This document shows, in pieces, positions 15,268-24,458 of a DNA stretch of 56,316 nt (positions are counted from its first letter, which is position 1; each line of letters starts with the position of its first letter). The DNA comes from Pirellula sp. (GTDB lineage Bacteria > Planctomycetota > Planctomycetia > Pirellulales > Pirellulaceae): positions 1 through 56,316 of the forward strand of contig JAJTFB010000027.1 in the NCBI GenBank assembly GCA_021300015.1, written 5' to 3'. The notes under the pieces were generated by a model. The model did not search any database and had not been told where the DNA came from. It saw only the letters and a list, made by a program, of their open reading frames with translations. Made by a program: the position numbers and the translations under genes.

Positions 15268-16737
15268 CTACGAACGATCGGTTCGGTTTTCAGGAGAGGC
15301 AGGAAAACCCTTCTCCAACTTGCGGTAGAGTGTAGCGCGGGCTATGCCAAGCAATTCCGCAGCAGCAGGTATATTCCCATGCGTGCGATGCAAAGCCTCC
15401 TTGATCAGACGCTGTTCCCAGATCGAAACATTGAGCGTGTCAAAGTCGATACCCTCCGAGGATGGATCCGACTGGGCAGGCTTGGGCTCCTGTGGCGACT
15501 GGCTCCTCTGGTCCCCATCAGGTCCGGCTTGCATACCGCCGAGGCCATTAACTACAGATCCCAATGAGGCATTTCCAGAATTCGAATTCGTTGGACCCGG
15601 CTTCACCGAAGGTGGGTCGATTCGAAGCATCAGCGAGTTGATCGTCGAACGATTGACATTCCGTAGCGAGAGGTCCCCGGGGCGAATCAACCAATCCTCA
15701 GCAAGCACCACAGCAGAGTCGATCACGTTTCGAAGCTCGCGGACATTCCCCGGCCAATCGTAATTCCGCAGCAAGTGCATCGCCTCAGGACTCATCCCCA
15801 AATAGTCCCGAGCACTCAACTGCTTGAACCGCTCAAGAAAAAATCGAACCAGCAACTCAATGTCCTCCCCTCGATGACGCAAGGGTGGGATTTCGACCTC
15901 AAAAACACTAAGCCGATAATAGAGGTCCTCTCGAAACCGACGCTCGGCAACGAACTCCCGCAGGTCGCGATTCGTGGCCGAGATCACATGCACATCGACG
16001 TTGATCTGCTTCGTGCCACCCACAGGTAAATAAGGATGTCCCTCAAGGATCCTTAGCAGCTTGGCCTGACCCTCTAGATTCAATTCCCCTACTTCATCCA
16101 AAAACAACGTCCCTCCATTGGCTTGCTGGAAGTAACCAATATGGTCGTGATCCGCACCCGTAAACGCCCCCTTGATGTGCCCAAACAACTGGCTGTCCAT
16201 CAGGTCGTGCGGAATAGCCGCGCAGTTTACACTGAGCATCGGCTTCGTTGCGCGAAGGCTGTTTCTGTGGATCGCCCTGGCAACCAACTCCTTGCCCGTA
16301 CCGCTCTCGCCTCGAACAAGGATGCATCCTGTGGCTTTCGCGATCCTCGCAATCCGCTTCTTGAGCTCCAGCATCGATTCACTCTTGCCGATCAACTCGC
16401 TGAAATCCGATGCGCTAGCCCCAGGATGCTGACCGGCCGCATCTTGCGAATCGACCAAAACAAGCTCTTCATTGCCTATTCGAATGCGATCTCCAGGGAT
16501 CAAGACCCGTGACTCAACCCTCGTACCATTGACCCAGGTCCCATCGACCGAGCCACAGTCGATCAACGACCAAACACCCTTGGAAAATAAGATCTTTGCA
16601 TGGATGGAGGATACCCGCTCGTCAGCGATCGGAATGCAACACTGCACTCCGCGCCCGATCAAGTTTTCTCCGGTTCGATTCAGCGGGTATTCCGCAGCGG
16701 GACCGGTTCCGCGAACCACTTTCAAACAAGCTGACAT
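15268..16737 (-). CDS. FHA-domain sigma-54 transcriptional activator
   Basis: A 489-residue enhancer-binding protein. Residues 5-97 form an FHA domain (NLIGRG then VSSIHAKILF and GTWVNGTRV), which binds phosphothreonine peptides. Residues 112-340 are the AAA+ domain with Walker A GESGTGKE (143-150), the sigma-54 contact loop GAFTGA (190-195) and Walker B GTLFLDE (209-215). A Fis-type helix-turn-helix ends the protein (GNIPAAAELLGIARATLYRK). I start it at 16737, 20 codons inside the longest frame, because the FHA fold begins there. There is no receiver domain, so input is probably Ser/Thr phosphorylation read by FHA. Its likely target is the flp promoter about 240 bases beyond its stop. Confidence 0.92.
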   Translation of the reverse strand: MSACLKVVRGTGPAAEYPLNRTGENLIGRGVQCCIPIADERVSSIHAKILFSKGVWSLIDCGSVDGTWVNGTRVESRVLIPGDRIRIGNEELVLVDSQDAAGQHPGASASDFSELIGKSESMLELKKRIARIAKATGCILVRGESGTGKELVARAIHRNSLRATKPMLSVNCAAIPHDLMDSQLFGHIKGAFTGADHDHIGYFQQANGGTLFLDEVGELNLEGQAKLLRILEGHPYLPVGGTKQINVDVHVISATNRDLREFVAERRFREDLYYRLSVFEVEIPPLRHRGEDIELLVRFFLERFKQLSARDYLGMSPEAMHLLRNYDWPGNVRELRNVIDSAVVLAEDWLIRPGDLSLRNVNRSTINSLMLRIDPPSVKPGPTNSNSGNASLGSVVNGLGGMQAGPDGDQRSQSPQEPKPAQSDPSSEGIDFDTLNVSIWEQRLIKEALHRTHGNIPAAAELLGIARATLYRKLEKGFPASPENRTDRS

Positions 16738-17094
16738 TGCGAAATCATCTTGCGAGCGAAGGGGGGAAGGTTGAGGAGGGCAGTTCACGCCGAGCACTCA
16801 AAATCTCTCCGACCGGGCTTCAGTGTTTGAGGTTCGACGGCGTCATCGACGCCTTTGTTTTGAGTTCGGCAATCGCCGAACCCAAACAAAACTATTCTCG
16901 AATCATATACCAAAAAAGTAACCGAACGTATCAATGATTTGCAACTGAAAGAAAATTGGGAACCATTGAGCAGTCTTACCCTAATGACTGCCCATCGATC
17001 CTCTCGCATCGCTATCAGCAAAGTCCTCTCAATCGATCCATTTTATCAGAGGACAGCTCCCGATTGCTTAGGATAACCCCCTGTTATCGTGCAG
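16738..17094. other. Gene-free stretch upstream of the activator gene
   Basis: No gene is seen. The stretch holds two compact hairpins: 16839-16853 (GGCGTC-ATC-GACGCC) followed on the + strand by TTTGTTTT, and 16864-16881 (GTTCGGC-AATC-GCCGAAC). The promoter of the activator gene should be here on the - strand, and the hairpins might act in it or end the M28 peptidase transcript. Neither role can be decided from sequence. Confidence 0.5.
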
Positions 17095-18600
17095 CTACTT
17101 TGTCTCCGGTGGTTCTTCCTTGGGCGCTGGAAACGGACCATGCTCGGCGGCCATATGGCAAGCCAAAAAGTAAAGCTTCGCAGCCGATGCAATCTTCGCA
17201 TAGTTGATCTTCGCAGGCGTGTCGCTGGTGCGATGGTAGTCGGGATGAAACCCACCAAACAGGAACGCTACCGAGGTCCCCTTCTTGAAGAAGTTGATTT
17301 GGTCACTGCGACCGAATACCCCTTCTTCATCAAACTCAAACTCGAAATTAATCGACTTGTTGGCCTCGAGAATCATCGCGTGCAACGACTGATCCCCTTT
17401 TTGGCTACCGACCAAGTGCAAGGATCGTTCGTTTTCGCTAGCCGGCTCGTTCTGCTTCTCTTCGTTCCGCCCGACCATGTCCACATTGAGCATGCAGATC
17501 ATCTTTTCTAAAGGCAAAATCGGATTGTTCACGTAGTGAGCCGAGCCGACAAGACCGATCTCTTCTGCCGCAAACCACATAAACAGAATGCTCCGCTTGG
17601 GCTTCGTCGGATTGGCCGCCACCGCCTTGGCAATGCTCAAGATCGCCGTCGAGCCAGAGCCATTGTCGTCGGCTCCAGGAAAGTACTCGCTACCGCGAGC
17701 CCCAAGGTGATCCAAGTGGGCACCGAGGACGATATACTCGTCGCGCAAGGCCGGGTCGGATCCTTCTTGCCATGCAAGTACATTCGGAACGGCGATAGGC
17801 TCCTTGCGAATCCGCAACTCCGCTTTGAGTTCCACCTCGGTCGAATGGACATCGGTCGCATTCTCCTCCGGGACGGTCAACCACTCCTCGGAGCCCCCGA
17901 CGGCTGCCAAGATGGCCTTGGCCGCATCCTTGCGAATGCTCCCGCCAATCCCATTGCCTCGCTGACGTCCATCGGGTCGCTGCTGCTGCGACGTCGAGGT
18001 CGGTTCCGATTCGACCACACGCAAAACGACCGAGGCTCGCTTTCGACTCAGTCGAGGCGCAATGGCCCCTGCGGCTTTGTCATCGGCCACAAGAATCACA
18101 AAACGATCCTCAAGAATCACATCGTCGGCCAGCTTGGCCCCTTCCCCCGACATCTGCAGAAAGACGACTTTTCCAGCAAACTCAGGTTGCTCGATAAAGC
18201 GGTCCAACCCAACATTCTTTTCAAACCCCAAGGAAAATCCATCCGGACCTGTGATTTTCGATTGCACCGCATCGACATGCATGCGACTCATCGGCAACAT
18301 CTGAAAATAAGTCCCAGCATCCCCCATGGGCTTGAGACCGAACTCGGCCACCTTACCCGAAACCCATGAAGCGGCTTTGACATAACCCTCCTGTCCGGTC
18401 CCTCGTCCCTCAAATCCAGGACCGGCCAAGATGTTCAACCATTCCTCGCATTGCTGCGAAGAGATCGACTCAAAACCCGCTCGCAACGCCTCCGGCGGTG
18501 CAGTGGCTCCCTCATACTGCGCTTCGACCGATATCGAAAAGAATGACGATAGACCAAGCGCCAACGTGGCACCTAGCGAAAAAGATCGCTTGGGATTCAT
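17095..18600 (-). CDS. Exported M28-family zinc peptidase
   Basis: A 501-residue secreted aminopeptidase-like protein with signal peptide (residues 1-27, cleavage near VEA). A protease-associated-type insert covers about residues 110-270. The M28 metal site is complete: His295 and Asp297 in GAHLDHLG, Asp311 and Asp312 in PGADDNGSGS, Glu346 and Glu347 in AAEEIGLVGS, Asp374 in NVDMVGR, and His456 in HPDYHRTSD. It should bind two zinc ions and release N-terminal amino acids from peptides in the periplasm or outside. A Gln/Arg/Gly-rich stretch at 204-222 is probably a loop. The lactonase gene starts upstream on the same strand, with about 100 bases between. Confidence 0.92.
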   Translation of the reverse strand: MNPKRSFSLGATLALGLSSFFSISVEAQYEGATAPPEALRAGFESISSQQCEEWLNILAGPGFEGRGTGQEGYVKAASWVSGKVAEFGLKPMGDAGTYFQMLPMSRMHVDAVQSKITGPDGFSLGFEKNVGLDRFIEQPEFAGKVVFLQMSGEGAKLADDVILEDRFVILVADDKAAGAIAPRLSRKRASVVLRVVESEPTSTSQQQRPDGRQRGNGIGGSIRKDAAKAILAAVGGSEEWLTVPEENATDVHSTEVELKAELRIRKEPIAVPNVLAWQEGSDPALRDEYIVLGAHLDHLGARGSEYFPGADDNGSGSTAILSIAKAVAANPTKPKRSILFMWFAAEEIGLVGSAHYVNNPILPLEKMICMLNVDMVGRNEEKQNEPASENERSLHLVGSQKGDQSLHAMILEANKSINFEFEFDEEGVFGRSDQINFFKKGTSVAFLFGGFHPDYHRTSDTPAKINYAKIASAAKLYFLACHMAAEHGPFPAPKEEPPETK

Positions 18601-18701
18601 AGAAACGGATAACCTTGATTGAATTCACGAAATGAGATGGTATCTGAAGTGCGCCTGCCAGAGCGATCAGTCTAGCAACTTCACCTCGATCAACCACTCC
18701 A

Positions 18702-19967
18702 TTAATTCTTTCCCAGGTCGACAAAGAGCACATGCGAGGGATTGCCCACCGGCAGATACTGACCCGTAAATTGCAATCGGCCCATCGCTCGGTCGACCCG
18801 AAACACCGCAACATGGTCGGCCCGCTGATTGCAACAGAACAAAAATTCGCCTGTCGGATCGAACGTAAAGCTCCTCGGGTAATTCCCCCGCGTCCACTCC
18901 TCGGTCTCGTAGCGCAAGGTACCATCCAACCCTACCGAAAAAATCGCGATGCTATCGTGCAACCGATTCCCCGCATACACATACCGACCATCCGGTGAGA
19001 CCAAAATCTCCGAACAAAAATTGCTTCCCGAATACCCTGCCGGAAGCGTCGATATCGTCTGCTTGATCGACAGTCGACCCACCTGAGAATCCCAATCATA
19101 AACAGCGACCGTCGAGCCCTCTTCCTGAATGGAATAGAACCACTGGCCATCAGGATGAAAATGGAAATGCCTAGGACCATCCCCCGGCGGCAAGGCGACA
19201 AAGGGCTGCTCGGCGGCACTGAGCTTCCCATTCGAAGAATCAAACTTCCAAATAAAGATTTTATCCAATCCCAAATCGACATGCAGCACATATCGCCCCG
19301 ACGGATCGGCGCTGATCATGTGCGCATGGGTCCGATCATGCCCACTGAACGCAAAACTCCCAGGCGCCGCATGCACCGCTCGCGTCGGACCAATCTCCCC
19401 CGAATCGACCTTCACATCGCTCGCACTCCCAAGCGTTCCGTCCGATGCGATCGGCAATACCGCGATCGAGCCACCAAAATAGTTGGCCACCAACAAGTAC
19501 TTCTGGCTCGGATGTACCGACACGTACGTCGGCCCAGCCCCGCCCGAATCGACCGTGTTCAAATGCTTAAGCTCCCCGGTCCTGCGATCGATCGAATACG
19601 AACTGACCGTCCCATGCTTTTGCTTATCCCCCGTAGCATTACCCGTAGCATTCCCTTGAGGCTCAACCCGATCGGTCTCGTTGGCGCTGTAAAGAATTGT
19701 CTGGGCTGCATTGGTCGCTAGACAACTAGGACTCGTCCCCAATACCAACTCCCCCCTGAGACTCGCTTGCCCGGTCTTGCGATCCACCTGAAAAATATGA
19801 ATCCCTCGCCCATTGCCCGGAGGCAAATCGACCTGGGTCGGTAATGGTTCGGTCAGTGGGGAACTGAAGGTCCCGACATAAGCCATCAGCGGGCCTTGTT
19901 CCGGGAGTGTCGCTTGTGCGCAAATGGTTCTTGAAAACAAGGCCCAGCACAGGCCGATGAGCAGCAT
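18702..19967 (-). CDS. Exported lactonase-type beta-propeller protein
   Basis: A 421-residue protein of the YbhE/6-phosphogluconolactonase family, a seven-bladed propeller. Typical repeats are FSGHDRTHAHMISADPSGRY, GDGPRHFHFHPDGQWFYSIQ and EILVSPDGRYVYAGNRLHDS. A signal peptide precedes it (MLLIGLCWALFSRTICA). I chose the ATG at 19967, with AGGA nine bases upstream, over a TTG 30 codons earlier. Some relatives hydrolyse 6-phosphogluconolactone in the cytoplasm, but export argues for another lactone or a binding role. It begins 137 bases after the large cytochrome c/DUF1553 gene on the same strand. Confidence 0.85.
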   Translation of the reverse strand: MLLIGLCWALFSRTICAQATLPEQGPLMAYVGTFSSPLTEPLPTQVDLPPGNGRGIHIFQVDRKTGQASLRGELVLGTSPSCLATNAAQTILYSANETDRVEPQGNATGNATGDKQKHGTVSSYSIDRRTGELKHLNTVDSGGAGPTYVSVHPSQKYLLVANYFGGSIAVLPIASDGTLGSASDVKVDSGEIGPTRAVHAAPGSFAFSGHDRTHAHMISADPSGRYVLHVDLGLDKIFIWKFDSSNGKLSAAEQPFVALPPGDGPRHFHFHPDGQWFYSIQEEGSTVAVYDWDSQVGRLSIKQTISTLPAGYSGSNFCSEILVSPDGRYVYAGNRLHDSIAIFSVGLDGTLRYETEEWTRGNYPRSFTFDPTGEFLFCCNQRADHVAVFRVDRAMGRLQFTGQYLPVGNPSHVLFVDLGKN

Positions 19968-20103
19968 GCGGATGGATCCTGACCTACGAAGAAATGATCG
20001 CTCCCGAAAGACTAAGCTCAACACGATGCGCTCCGAATGGATCCAAGGGGACTGCAAAAACTCGACGATCGAACCATCGACGCACCAACGATACGTCTAC
20101 CTG

Positions 20104-23100
20104 CTAAAAACGATAGATCGCTTCCTTGTTGTTCATCAGCATGTGAGCCAACGATCGGTAAGCATCCTGCGGGCTAGCAAAGTCCTGAGAATGGACAAAA
20201 CGATCCATCAACTCGAGCTCCTGACCCGTCGGCTCACGCGAAAAAGCGACCATCCACATCGTGCGAATCCGCTCGGTATCGCTCTGGCCATCCTGCACGA
20301 GTCTCTGTGCCCAACGGTCGGCCAATTGATGCACCAGCGGATCGTTCAACAGGATCAAGGACTGGGCCGGTACATTCGAAACGTTGCGCCGACCCATACT
20401 GCTAAACGGACTCGGTGTGTCAAACGTCGACATCATCGGGTTGAGGAAATTCCTTCGCACCTCCAAATACAAACTGCGCTTGCCCCCACCATCCAACGGT
20501 CCGTTGCGACCCGGACGCCCCCGTCCCTCAAGAAACTCCGTCAAGTGGACCGGTACACTCGGTGCATCCAGACTCGTCGCGCGATAATCGAGCTGACCGC
20601 TCATCGCCAATAACGTGTCGCGAATCGACTCGGACTCCAATCGCCTTACCCGTGCATGCGAAAGCCACTGATTATCCGGATCCTTCTCCCGAGACTCCAC
20701 GCTGGACTTGGAATCCTGCTGGTACACACTCGAAAGACATACCCTCTTGATCATCGACTTGACCGACCAACCGCTAGCGATGAGCTCCGAGGCCAGCTCG
20801 TCGAGCAGCTCCGGATGGGTCGGACGCATCCCCAGAACTCCAAAATCATCGGTCGTCGGTACGATCCCACGCCCCATCAAATGATGCCATAGGCGATTGA
20901 CAATCACTCTGGCAACCAATGGATTGTCCTTGTCAACGAGTTGCTCGGCCAACTCCAATCGACCACTGCCAGGTCCCTGGTAAATCGTCTGCTTGCCACC
21001 GAGTGCTGTCAGGTTGCGTCTGGGAACCTCCGCACCAGGCTTCGATGGATTGCCGCGGATCAAAAGCGCATCGTTGATACCGTCTCCGTCTCGCATCGCT
21101 AGAGCCAAATGGGAATGCCAAACGATGCTCTGAGCCAACTGAGCATCCAATCCGCTGGCCTGCTTGGACAAATCGACAAAAACATTCCCCTCCGATCGAT
21201 CGAGTACTTCTTGGGCCCAAGCCGCAATCTCTGCACGCTGCTTGGTGCTTAGCTCCATCGTAGGATTCTGCAACGATTGCAATGCGAGATCCCTCGTCGC
21301 ATTCCAAATTGCAAACGCCTCGGGCGGCTCGATACCTCGCACAGGTCCTATCGCTGGGGCAGGCCCCTCGATGACCTGGACCAACCCAAAGGGCTTGTCC
21401 TGCAAGGGGGATAACTCGATGTGGATCGTTTTGCCTTGATGCCGATCCAACGATTGGGTGACCCAGCGGTACTGGTTGTCGTCCCCTCCATTCTCGAATA
21501 CGGTCTCGCCATGCAAAGGGCCAGCGATCAACCGATGCGAATCGACGCTTGCAAAGGCTCGGAAGGATCCGCGAACCAAATAGGACACTTTACCAGTCTT
21601 CAATGCAAACTTCGACGTCGGCATGATCTTGCCGGCCTCGTTGATCTGCGGATGGCGATTCTGTCGATTGACCCCGTGCGAAGTCTGCGTCATCGGATTC
21701 CAAAAAGGATCCCGCCACGCCTCGGGCAAAAGATGGACTTTCCATACCGAAGCCCCCGCGCCAGCGACCAAACTGACCGAACCTGGCAACTTGGCCCCTG
21801 AACCGTAGATCACGCTATCGGATTGCCAGAGCATCCCATCGGGACGCCGTGCATCGAAGACAACCCTCGGATCCTCGCTGGGAATCATCGACTCGGCAAA
21901 CCTCGCGTAGTTTGCAATCGCATTGGCCCTAGCCACAACGGCCTGAACCTCTGCTGGGGTATCCTTCAACACCCCGAAATCCTTAGCCTCTACGCGCTCG
22001 ATCTGCTGGCCTAGTTCCCTCTGAAGTGTCGCTTCGAGAAGCTCCATTTTCTCGTTCCGGAACTTGGCGATCTCTCGATGCTGTACGTCGGTCTCGAAGC
22101 GAACCAATCGATAGTCACTGCTCTTTAAGTACCCGTAAATCGCATAGTAATCTTCCTGGGATATCGCATCGAATTTATGGTCGTGGCAGCGCGCACATGC
22201 GACGGTAACGCCCAAAAATGTCTTGCTGAATACATCGACCATGTTGTCGAATCGATCCGTCTCGTCCTTGCGGGTGTCGACCGGCGAGTGAACCCATTCC
22301 CCCAGATGCCAAAACCCCGTCCCCAAAACCGACTCGTTCCAACCAAGGGCCGGATGCACCCGAGGCGTCTTCAACAGATCTCCCGCCAAATGCTCGACGA
22401 GGAATTGATCATAAGGCACATCGGCATTCAACGCCCGAACGACATAGTCCCGATAAGGCTCCGCCGACGGGATATCCTCATCGAACTCATGACCTCGCGA
22501 TTGCGCAAAACGGACCAAGTCGAGCCAATGCCTCGCCCAACGAACTCCAAACTGAGGATTCGCAAGAAGCGAATCGACCGTTTTAGCGTACCAGTCCGGA
22601 TCGCTCGAACCGAGAGCCTCCTGGAGCTCCTCGGGAGTCGGTGGAATCCCAATCAAGTCCAAGTAAACCCGCCGCACAATCGTCGAACGCGCAGCGGCTT
22701 GGCTCGGTTCTAAACCCTGCTCACGCAGTTTGCTGATCACCAGCGTATCTATACTTCCGCTCGACCACGGATCCTGTGCCAATGGACGATCGTTAGGAAC
22801 CGGTCCGGGATTCCATACCCAGTGCGATTGACGCCTCGCCTCTAAATCGAATGCATCCTGATGCTGCTTGTCCTCAGGCAAAGGCTCGTCTGGCCAATAA
22901 GCCCCACGCGCAATCCACTCCTTGATCACCTCCACCTGGTCCTTGGGAAGCCGACCATCGGGGGGCATCTCATAGCCCTGATAACTGACAGCTTGGTAGA
23001 TCAAACTCCCATCGATATCACCACCGTGGAGCGCAGGACCCGAATCCCCTCCCTTTTTGATCCAATCGATATGGTCGAGCCGAAGCCCCCCTTTGGATTC

Positions 23101-23262
23101 CCCGGACTCTCCGCTGTGACAAGACCAACAACGCTGCGCCAGGATCGGTCGGACACGCTTCTCGAAAAACTCCACATCCTGATCTTGCCCCCAACTCGGC
23201 AAGGGACCCAAGATCCAAACACAGACGCACGATAAGAGAACCCAAATCGATCGGTATCGCAT
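20104..23262 (-). CDS. Planctomycete cytochrome c protein with DUF1549 and DUF1553
   Basis: A 1052-residue exported protein of a family largely confined to planctomycetes and relatives. After a signal peptide (residues 1-25) comes the PSCyt1 domain with the haem motif CWSCH at 45-49 and EMPPDGRLP as the likely distal part. DUF1549 follows at about 165-380 (RRVYLDLIGIPPTPEEL, RWARHWLDLVRFAQSRGHEF, CARCHDHKFD). DUF1553 covers about 755-1010 (LARVIVNRLWHHLMGRGIV, SSVYQQDS, PAQSLILLNDP). The CARCHDHKFD segment holds a second CxxCH. Its role is unproven, but these proteins are thought to work in periplasmic electron transfer or polysaccharide breakdown. The usual DUF1501 partner gene is not beside it. 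Confidence 0.95.
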   Translation of the reverse strand: MRYRSIWVLLSCVCVWILGPLPSWGQDQDVEFFEKRVRPILAQRCWSCHSGESGESKGGLRLDHIDWIKKGGDSGPALHGGDIDGSLIYQAVSYQGYEMPPDGRLPKDQVEVIKEWIARGAYWPDEPLPEDKQHQDAFDLEARRQSHWVWNPGPVPNDRPLAQDPWSSGSIDTLVISKLREQGLEPSQAAARSTIVRRVYLDLIGIPPTPEELQEALGSSDPDWYAKTVDSLLANPQFGVRWARHWLDLVRFAQSRGHEFDEDIPSAEPYRDYVVRALNADVPYDQFLVEHLAGDLLKTPRVHPALGWNESVLGTGFWHLGEWVHSPVDTRKDETDRFDNMVDVFSKTFLGVTVACARCHDHKFDAISQEDYYAIYGYLKSSDYRLVRFETDVQHREIAKFRNEKMELLEATLQRELGQQIERVEAKDFGVLKDTPAEVQAVVARANAIANYARFAESMIPSEDPRVVFDARRPDGMLWQSDSVIYGSGAKLPGSVSLVAGAGASVWKVHLLPEAWRDPFWNPMTQTSHGVNRQNRHPQINEAGKIMPTSKFALKTGKVSYLVRGSFRAFASVDSHRLIAGPLHGETVFENGGDDNQYRWVTQSLDRHQGKTIHIELSPLQDKPFGLVQVIEGPAPAIGPVRGIEPPEAFAIWNATRDLALQSLQNPTMELSTKQRAEIAAWAQEVLDRSEGNVFVDLSKQASGLDAQLAQSIVWHSHLALAMRDGDGINDALLIRGNPSKPGAEVPRRNLTALGGKQTIYQGPGSGRLELAEQLVDKDNPLVARVIVNRLWHHLMGRGIVPTTDDFGVLGMRPTHPELLDELASELIASGWSVKSMIKRVCLSSVYQQDSKSSVESREKDPDNQWLSHARVRRLESESIRDTLLAMSGQLDYRATSLDAPSVPVHLTEFLEGRGRPGRNGPLDGGGKRSLYLEVRRNFLNPMMSTFDTPSPFSSMGRRNVSNVPAQSLILLNDPLVHQLADRWAQRLVQDGQSDTERIRTMWMVAFSREPTGQELELMDRFVHSQDFASPQDAYRSLAHMLMNNKEAIYRF

Positions 23263-23347
23263 AGGTAATTCAGACAGGTCAGGAGGATGTACAGGCGGGA
23301 TTCAAACGGCAAGCCACAAACGGCCAAGACCCGCAGGGCCCAGACCA

Positions 23348-23470
23348 AATGGCGTTGAATTAGTGTAAGCGGAAGTGCGCAAGCACTCCGGTGAGTGATG
23401 GAATATCCTAGGTATAGCAATGTTTCTCACCGGACGGCTTGCGCCGTTCCGCTTTTAATTCAACGCCATT
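23348..23470 (-). repeat. 123-bp inverted-repeat element, copy A
   Basis: The element is bounded by 15-bp perfect inverted repeats (AATGGCGTTGAATTA). Inside lie two large inverted arms that each fold into a hairpin with a GCAA loop. It matches copy B at 47195-47317 in opposite orientation, with 8 differences over the first 120 aligned bases and no gaps. An imperfect 11-base duplication (GGGCCCAGACC at 23336, GGGCTCAGACC at 23472) flanks it and could be a target duplication. It encodes nothing. It sits just upstream of the DUF1553 gene. Confidence 0.9.
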
Positions 23471-23573
23471 CGGGCTCAGACCTAAGGGGGCAGGGGAGTT
23501 CCATTATAGCACCCAAAACCTTCCATCCCCACCCGTAGCCAGCCTGCGAATGAAAATCCCCAGGCTCGATATC

Positions 23574-24341
23574 TCACTCCGATCGAATCGATACCGATTC
23601 GAGTACCGAGCCGCCCCCTGGGGCCGATTTCTCATCGGCCAAGTCAACAGAATCCAAGTCTACCTTGGCCGATATTCCCGTGGCCGATCCCACCGTAGCC
23701 GATACTCCCGTAGCCGATTCAACAGGGGCCGCATCCACCAAGGCCAAATCGGGAGTGTCTGGACCGACAGGGGGCAAAGCCGCCCGAGTCATCAGATCCC
23801 CATGAGCCGAGTCGGTTCGCACCGGACGCGTCGAGAGGGGCTTGCCTCGCATCACCAAGGTCACCAAAGTCCCTTCCTGTACCTTTTCACCCTTCTGGTT
23901 GAGTAACTGTCGGTACCAATGGACTTGGCCATGCCGACGACCATGCGACTTAAGGTCCACCACTTCCGTGACGGCTCTTACGGTATCGCCTGGGAAAATC
24001 GGCTTGCAAAAACTCCAATTGCGGACTTCGATCAAGGCGGCCGTCTGGACAAGCGGAGCCGTCGAACTGAGTCCCGCCAAAATCGACATCCCCAACATCC
24101 CGTGCGCTACGGGCTTACCAAAAGGTCCTTGGCTGGCGAATTCCTCATCGGTGTGCAACCGATCGTGGTCCCCTGTCAACTGCGCAAATTGCTCGATATC
24201 GCGAATCTCGATCGTTCGCGGTTCACTTTGCCATCGATCACCGATGCTCAAATCTTCGAAAGTCAGGCCGCCTGCATGGGTGATCATCGCTAGAACCAAG
24301 GCTTTCCGAAACCGGCCCGGAGCAGGGCCCTTGAAGAACAT
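23574..24341 (-). CDS. MaoC-type hydratase with repetitive tail
   Basis: A 255-residue protein. Residues 24-165 form a MaoC hot-dog domain with GLTFEDLSIGDRW, the catalytic-type segment LTGDHDRLHTDEEFA, then FGKPVAHGMLGMSI and KPIFPGDTVRAVTEV. Such enzymes hydrate trans-2-enoyl-CoA to 3-hydroxyacyl-CoA. The tail after residue 185 is low-complexity and contains pentapeptide repeats ending in SAT (VESAT, GVSAT, VGSAT, GISAK), encoded by 15-base repeats. The start may instead be the internal ATG at 24287, which removes 18 residues ahead of the domain. No other fatty-acid gene lies nearby. Confidence 0.85.
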   Translation of the reverse strand: MFFKGPAPGRFRKALVLAMITHAGGLTFEDLSIGDRWQSEPRTIEIRDIEQFAQLTGDHDRLHTDEEFASQGPFGKPVAHGMLGMSILAGLSSTAPLVQTAALIEVRNWSFCKPIFPGDTVRAVTEVVDLKSHGRRHGQVHWYRQLLNQKGEKVQEGTLVTLVMRGKPLSTRPVRTDSAHGDLMTRAALPPVGPDTPDLALVDAAPVESATGVSATVGSATGISAKVDLDSVDLADEKSAPGGGSVLESVSIRSE

Positions 24342-24408
24342 CGTTCGAGAGGTGTGGAGTGACTTTCAAGATTGTCCAGCACTTCGGATCGCTTCGCAAG
24401 TCCTTCTG

Positions 24409-24456
24409 TGTCAATCGCAGGCTATGTCAATCGCGGGCTATGTGAGTCACAGGTTG
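24409..24456. repeat. Three tandem 16-bp repeats
   Basis: TGTCAATCGCAGGCTA is followed directly by TGTCAATCGCGGGCTA and a more diverged TGTGAGTCACAGGTTG. They fill the gap just beyond the prs stop codon. They may be a small variable-number locus. Confidence 0.75.
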
Positions 24457-24458
24457 TC

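Noticed and set aside
17536-18369. A 277-codon open frame antisense to the M28 peptidase gene
   Set aside because: It lies wholly opposite a gene with a complete metal site and has no motif of its own.
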